This document shows, in pieces, positions 58,197 through 64,000 of a stretch of DNA of 64,000 nt (the first letter of the stretch is position 1; every line of letters begins with the position of its first letter). Source of the DNA: Anaspis maculata (Eukaryota > Arthropoda > Insecta > Coleoptera > Scraptiidae); contig OX421963.1 in assembly GCA_949128115.1 (NCBI GenBank), positions 32,843,979-32,907,978 of the forward strand, read 5' to 3'. A program made the position numbers and the translations under genes. Under the pieces are notes generated by a model. That model did not search any database. It saw nothing but the letters and a program-made list of their open reading frames with translations, and was not told the origin of the DNA.

Positions 58197-60581
58197 AAAG
58201 GTTTTGTTATTCATCAATTATTAGTAAAGTTAGTACGAATATAAATCAGAATTGGGCCTTTAGATCCCCACACGATGGAGTTGGAATCGATGCCCCCTAC
58301 ACCTGGAAATCAAACGAGGTTGACTTTAGCGCCCTCTGGAGCGGGTAATTTTTGCGGCACAAAAAAAATTTCGGTTGAAACTTGTAGGGACTTACAGGAG
58401 CTACAACTTTTGTTGGGAATTTTTCCCATAACTATCATAGAAAAGCAGATAGATAATTGTAAAAAAACACCCCCTAAAAAACGACGGTTTTCGGCTTCTG
58501 GCACTTTTTCTGTTATTGTTATTGAAGTTATTAAGTTATTGAAAAGTTCTGAACACAACTTGTTCCAAATATTTTTCCAAACATTTCAAAAGAAAAGAAA
58601 ATCGAAATCCAACAAATAACAACCGAGATATAGAAAAACACCCTTATCTCGAAAAGCTCAAGGAAATTTTGGTGGATTTTCGCGGTTCGGGGCTCTGTGG
58701 GGGATTCCCTAGGCGTATGCAAAAATTCAGCCAGAGTATACGTTTTGTAAATATAAGACACTTTTTGAGCCAGGTTGACTGGCCTATTAAGGATTATGGA
58801 TTTGAAGCTCCAGCACCCAGCAAAACTACAAGAAAAGAAAATATTATCCGGCATCTCAATGAATTCATATTCTCCACTTTGCCGCTGCAACAACAAAAAC
58901 ACCACACCATCTATTTTATTCATAAACGGAATATGAAACAAAACATGCCATTAAACAAAGATAATCAGACCTTCGATCAAAAAATACCCATATATGTATA
59001 CTGTCCGATTACACGTTGCGAAACGGTCGAAAACAATGAGGCATCCAGTAAGTATGTTAGAGATTTAAATTTAGAAAGTGCAAATGAGCCAACAACTATC
59101 AAAAAAAGAAATACAATACAATAGTTAATTACACAAACATTATTCCGACAGCCTATATCTACTTGTTCGAATTATTTTAGAATACAATAATAAAATTTTA
59201 CGGCGGCAATTCCGACTCTTACACACAGGATGTGTATACATAACCCAAAAACACACGGCGCGATACAATCGGACATTCAAATTCAAAAATATAAATGCAA
59301 ATTTGACCAACAAACACACCACACACATCTACCCGACACGAGGAGTCGAGTTTTAAAAGCTTCAGTACAAATTACCCACATTTTATTTCTGGGGGCAGCC
59401 CTTGGAACTTTGACGTGTGCGTGTTCTTGAAAAAACTCTATGGGTGTCGTATAACTTTAGCGCGCATAGCCTAACGTCGAGCTTTTCATATGTCCTGTAG
59501 TGTCAGACAGTGGTCAGACAGAGCGTCGGAAATACGTGTATAATAGGTACAGTGACAGGCAATAGGATGAAACTACTTTTAAAAAAATGTCAATTTTCGA
59601 ATTCAACGTGGTGAAAGTGATTTGAAGAAACCACTCGCTTTCGCTGTTTTATTAAGGTTGTTCATTGGTGAGATATGCAATATACAGGATCATTCAAAAA
59701 AGATGTCCGCAAAAGAGTTGCGGTAAAGACCGTTGGATGCAGCTGGGTTTTCTGATGAAATTTGATGTGTCAGTAAAACTACTTCACCAAAACTCTGAAT
59801 ACCGGGACGGGACACCTCAAAATTTTCTAATCTAATCTAATCGAAGTCAGTAGTCTTGTGGTGACAAGACGAAATGCTTGAGAAGATTTTAGGGAACAAA
59901 TATCACACGAAACCGAAAATCAAATTCTCTTGAATCTACTCCTAGAACCTAGAAAATCACTAAGTCACCTCTCCCGCCTGCAGTCGTTCTTTACAATTAC
60001 ATTTTATTAGAACAGATCGCTGCAAAGATAGCACACAATGATGTAAGAACGGATAACACGAATACTATTATCTAGATGAGAAACCGAGCCATTAAAAAAA
60101 CGCATAAAAAGCAATCTACAATTTCGACTTCAATGGATCTCCGTTTCATAAATTTTTATACTTGCACGTAATGATGTGTATTTAATTCTACTAATCCATA
60201 CAAAATATATTATGCCTCGACGTTTACACAATCTATATGTATAGCGAAAGCACATAGTTCGCTCCTGCTAGTCATTATTTATTTTTACTATAAAAATTCT
60301 ATACTGCACGACGGTGTCTGCACTACCACAGACGTACTACCCTTATTTTATCTATTTACTATTATTTGATATAATAATTACGAGACGAAAAGCAAACACA
60401 CAGCGTTGGCTATGGTTGGGGGTTGCTTCTATTTAATTACGACCCTAGATAAAAAAAAATGCCGCTGCAGATGTTCCAAATGGGGTAAATATACAAAATA
60501 AAATATTATATTCCACCCTCGCTGCGTAGCGACTGACAATTAAGTTGTGGAACAAAACACACACGGCGTTTTTCTGTGAAC
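58197..60581. other. No confident gene; one long ORF
   Basis: Apart from the ORF at 58669-59124 listed separately, no exon, repeat or RNA gene is supported. Confidence 0.4.
58669..59124 (+). CDS. Unidentified 151-codon ORF
   Basis: This is the longest ORF in the window after the bab exon. The predicted product is basic, with no signal peptide, membrane segment or recognised domain. A 136-codon ORF lies on the opposite strand, partly over it, and a 114-codon plus-strand ORF precedes it, which suggests chance openness. There is no promoter or splice evidence. Its ATG lies just upstream of a GC-rich patch. I would not treat it as a gene without transcript support. Confidence 0.15.
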   Translation: MVDFRGSGLCGGFPRRMQKFSQSIRFVNIRHFLSQVDWPIKDYGFEAPAPSKTTRKENIIRHLNEFIFSTLPLQQQKHHTIYFIHKRNMKQNMPLNKDNQTFDQKIPIYVYCPITRCETVENNEASSKYVRDLNLESANEPTTIKKRNTIQ

Positions 60582-60587
60582 TATATA

Positions 60588-60682
<95 letters not shown>
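60582..60682. repeat. (AT)n microsatellite, about 100 bp
   Basis: Almost uninterrupted AT dinucleotide repeat with one TT interruption near 60591. Poly-YI ORFs on both strands are artefacts. Confidence 0.97.
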
Positions 60683-60684
<2 letters not shown>

Positions 60685-61230
60685 CAAGTCAAAACATCAA
60701 GGTAATATCAAGCAACGTCCAGTTTTTTGTCAAGCTAACCTCGGCGTCAAGCATTTTATTTGTAGGAACTATTTATTTTGAAACGACTGAACCAAACTTG
60801 ATAACGCCAGACAGGTTTCTGCATACTTATTGTATGCAACGGAAGTTTTTGAAAAAAAAATGGACCTCACTTCGCCTCTTCTCAGTTAAGAGATAGAAGA
60901 AGCGAGAAATTACTGAAAAACGAGTAAGACACCACTATCAACTGAGGAACTGAGGTGAGAATATCAGATTGAAGACAAAAGTAAACCAGCTTATTTTGGG
61001 AACAATTTTATATCCGATACATATTGCCTCCATCATTAAGGGCGATTCCGCAACCTTGTCGGACCTTCACGTAAACATAGTGAGTACTTTTTCCGGAATG
61101 GTGTCTTACCTCGTGACTGGCTCTCTACCTCAATAATACCCGTTTACAGGAAGGGTGATAATTGAACGATTAGCATTACCTCGCCGGTGTGTGCCAGAGT
61201 CAGAGTTGGCAGACGAGCTGGCGGTGTTAC
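60683..61230. other. No feature recognised
   Basis: Non-coding by inspection. Confidence 0.4.
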
Positions 61231-62030
61231 TTAGGCAAAGTTCTCGTTGTTACAGGGAAAGGGTAGCCTGGAGCACAACAATAGGTGTTCCATTGTTTGG
61301 AGATGACCACAAGAGCACACGTTCGGCCCGGCGTGATATCCCCATCGTAGCAGATTTGCCTTGCTTCTGCCGGTGTGACATCGTAATCTGCTACGCCTTT
61401 TCCATGTGGTCCAATTCTCATTACAGCCTGATGGGAGGTGCTCTGCCGGTGGAATCAGAAACTCAAAATCGCGGATAGAAAGAGATTGAACCACATTTCT
61501 TTCCTGGGTTCAGGTGCAGGCTTCAAAAGTAAATAGTATGGAGCCTAAGAAGCTTTTTCGAGACGTGAGGGTCTTGCCGCGGCTCCTTTCCGAAGAGGGG
61601 GTGCCGTAAGTCTTTTTGTTATCCTGGTCGTTCTGGCATGCTTGATACGGCTCGTCTTATTTCTGGTGTGGCTATTCCGCTGAGGATATACAGGTTATTG
61701 ATTGGTGTTGGTTTCAAGCTTCCGTTAATGACGTGAAAAGCCTAGTTTAGGCCGGGATCAAGTTTCCGAGCATTCGTGCTGATCGCGTTCCACACAAAAG
61801 CATCGCATTTGCTACAGGTCAGTTTGCGTGGGTTTTTTTTTTCTGACGGAAGCTTTGGCTTTAGTCTTGATAATATGTTGTTTGTAAGAAAGCGGGCGAT
61901 CAAAAGTGACGCCCAAATATATTGGATTGCTGTCGATCTCAACTAGTTTTCAGTTCCAGGAGATGTTCAGCGTCTGGTCCGCCTTTTTGTTGTTCAGATG
62001 AAAGACACTAGAGCTTGCGTTTTGGCAGGG
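61231..62030 (-). pseudogene. LINE ORF2 C-terminal remnant with zinc-knuckle-like end
   Basis: Minus-strand translation in several frames recovers a non-LTR retrotransposon tail in order: NPIYLGVTFDRPLSYKQHI (post-RT), LYILSGIATPEIRR, then RSKANLLRW, CSCGHLQTMEHLLLC and a final NNENFA. The C-x-C-G ... Q-T-M-E-H-L-L ... C arrangement is the conserved C-terminal motif of a widespread invertebrate LINE group. Stops and frameshifts break it, and about 100 codons between the first two blocks are missing or unreadable. The 5' part of ORF2 is absent. Confidence 0.75.
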
Positions 62031-62127
62031 TTTGCACGAAGCACGAAGACTGGTCTTAGTTTGACAGGATGTGAAGAGCACTAGGCACTAGACAGCGTGT
62101 TTTCAGTGATGGCAAGATCTTTGTGTT

Positions 62128-62483
62128 AAGGACGGCATTTCCTAGTGTTTTTTCTTTAAACGTGAGTTTCATGAGAATCAGTGGAGTCAGAGACTTGAAA
62201 AAAAAGAGCAATTTAAAATCTAGAATGAAAATTAATAAGTATTTCAAAATTTCAAAATTGAAAAAAAAACTCGAAAAAAAAATTACAAAATTTTTATATT
62301 TTTTTCAAAAAAGCCCCTCATTCCCTTACCAGCCCAAATTTGAATAGCTCATTTTTTGTTACATTTTTAGCTGCTCAGATTTGGCAGAAACTCACGCCAC
62401 ATGAATCTATCTGTTTCTCTTTCGCTCTGCAGCTAATCCGCAGTCTGTTTCAGCCTTTTTTTTTGCCAGGAAATGCCGTCCTT
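62128..62483. mobile_element. TIR element, AAGGACGGCATTTCC ends (copy b)
   Basis: The ends AAGGACGGCATTTCC and GGAAATGCCGTCCTT are perfect 15-bp inverted repeats. The interior is the inverted counterpart of 39097-39522. It lacks the ACGG-containing 85 bp of copy a. Confidence 0.8.
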
Positions 62484-62976
62484 GAGTTGAAACACTAGTG
62501 GTTGGTCATTTGTGTAAATTTGAAACAAATGTTCGCCAAAGTTTTGGGATGTTACCGTCTTTCAAGCAAATATTCAACATATCAGTTATCGCCGTTTCGT
62601 AATCGTAGCTGAACCGAATTGGTTGATTTGTTCGTTTCCTAAATCTTCGGGACAAGCCGAAGACTATTGTTCGATTACCACATCCAATTCACTGATGGTA
62701 AAGGAATAACTGCAAGTTGTGGATTCTTCCTAAGTTCGTTCCGTTTCTTGTTTTTAATTCTACCATTTAGAATGATATGATGCGCGACATGACTTGCAAT
62801 CAGACTACGATTAGGCGGTGGTTGCTTTGCTTGGGGACACTTTCAAGTTTAGAATTTTCCATGCCACTTTAGTGGAATATTCCATGTCGATTCCTTGAAT
62901 TGTGTCCTACTATTTCTGTCCCCGATTTTCAGCAACGTTCCATGTTAACGTTTGACCGAGACGAACTGTATCTTCA
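62484..62976. other. No feature recognised
   Basis: Non-coding by inspection. Confidence 0.4.
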
Positions 62977-63060
62977 GCAAAAGGACCTTGCCTATAAAAG
63001 GCAAGGTCCTTTTATGTTAACAATGAATACGTGAAGAACTATCGGCAAGGTCCTTTTGCT
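62977..63060. repeat. Three-copy hairpin: one arm, two alternative partners
   Basis: GCAAAAGGACCTTGCC (62977-62992) can pair with AGGCAAGGTCCTTTT at 62999-63013 (6-base loop) or with GGCAAGGTCCTTTTGC at 63044-63059 (51-base loop). Confidence 0.8.
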
Positions 63061-64000
63061 CGTCAGAAAGACCAGGTATAAACTTCGTCCTGCAACCTTG
63101 AAGTCTTAAAGAATGCGTGTTTCGTATAGAAACCCTAGATACGGTATGAGGTATAGTAATAGGTTATAATAAGAATAATAACAGGATTGATATTGGTCTA
63201 TTGTCTTTGATGGCCCGCAGTTTAGTTCGTACTTATCTCTGCATATCGTGAATTTCAAGTGCAGCGGGCTTGAGAAATTCAGCACTTCATAGGCGCCGCC
63301 GCGCTATACACCATGCAGATTGTTATTATTGTCTCTAGTTGTTTACCCTTATTGAAGGAAAAGAGTTTGAGAATTTGACATGCGAGAGAAATAGGCAATC
63401 GATTACCGTCGATGTACAAGATCGATAGCTCTTTTCCATTAGTAGCAGTTCCCGTGACGGATGTATTCCCTTTATGGAGAAAGTATACGCTAAAAAGAAG
63501 AGACGTCTATGCAAACTTAAAGAGGTCCAAAATTAAAACAATAACAGCATTGGCTAAAATGCCTAGTGCTCTACCTATCTACCTAACTAAAACCTGACAG
63601 TGACGCGAATTCAAGTGAATTGCAACGCAACATTTTTTGGTCTTCCATTCTCCCGGCGAATGTTGTTTTATTTTTAATATTAAAGTGGCGTATTCGAAGG
63701 AAACAGTAATAAATTGCGAATAAAAGTTGAAAGTTTTTATATATAATAAAAGTTTGCGAAGTAAATTAGACGGCGGAGTGTTGTTAGTTATTTAGAGGGA
63801 GACCCCCCCCTTCCACCCACGGACGCAGCGCGTAGCCCCCTGAGCGGGCCTGCTTTTATAAATATTACAATAATTAAATATACAGTGAAACTTGTTAAAA
63901 TTGCATGGGGCTGTTTCCATTACGGTGGCTGCTGGGGTGTGGAAGGGTAGCTCGGCTATGCGGCCTTGCGTTTCTATACCAGGGTCTCCTCCAGATTTTG
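63061..64000. other. No gene recognised
   Basis: A 61-codon ORF (63412-63597) has no recognisable domain. The last 200 bp is GC-richer, with a C run at 63805-63812. Confidence 0.4.

Noticed and set aside
58275..58941. Overlapping ORFs of 82-136 codons as a two-exon gene
   Set aside because: No splice consensus linking them, no domain, and both strands are open over part of the interval.
60445..60896. Poly-YI ORFs on both strands
   Set aside because: Translation of the (AT)n microsatellite.

Overview
This is a eukaryotic, almost certainly insect, genomic window: AT-rich, intron-like and intergenic, and crowded with transposon remains. The only confidently recognised host gene is one coding exon on the minus strand (30756-31550). 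It encodes an insect BTB/POZ domain of the bric-a-brac (bab1/bab2) type, followed by a basic nuclear-localisation-like stretch and a conserved acidic linker that stops exactly at a GT splice donor. The exon and its upstream 700 bp are GC-rich against an AT-rich background, which suggests the 5' end of the gene. The C-terminal DNA-binding (pipsqueak-type) exons were not found and should lie at lower coordinates or outside the window. The order (perhaps Hemiptera) is a low-confidence inference from repeat style only.

Layout. 0-9 kb: hairpins, TIR elements and a deleted PIF/Harbinger-like transposon with two ORF remnants and a MITE stacked on the same CAG target. 9-16 kb: two inverted copies of a 1.2 kb TIR element that share a small ORF, plus further MITEs and a near-perfect hairpin. 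16-22 kb: a long repeat-poor stretch. 22-25 kb: a LINE RNase H remnant and a DDE transposase remnant. 25.4-30.1 kb: two giant foldback palindromes side by side, directly downstream of the bab exon; one is split by a MITE and carries an unrelated ORF in its loop. 30.7-32.3 kb: bab exon and GC-rich leader. 33.9-40.3 kb: a nested inverted-repeat element, a dimeric roughly 270 bp satellite, an (ACGG)n tract and several MITEs. 43.7-49.1 kb: a reverse transcriptase remnant and a three-level nest (tRNA-derived SINE inside a palindrome inside a foldback element), then an intact 1.08 kb foldback of the same outer family. 51-64 kb: another 0.59 kb palindrome, two more LINE remnants, TIR elements and an (AT)n tract.

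The outstanding property is the number of long inverted repeats: at least six of 0.6-2.6 kb and more than fifteen shorter ones in 64 kb. If transcribed, for example within bab introns, they would form long hairpin RNAs. All coordinates of repeat arms were read by eye and may be off by several bases.
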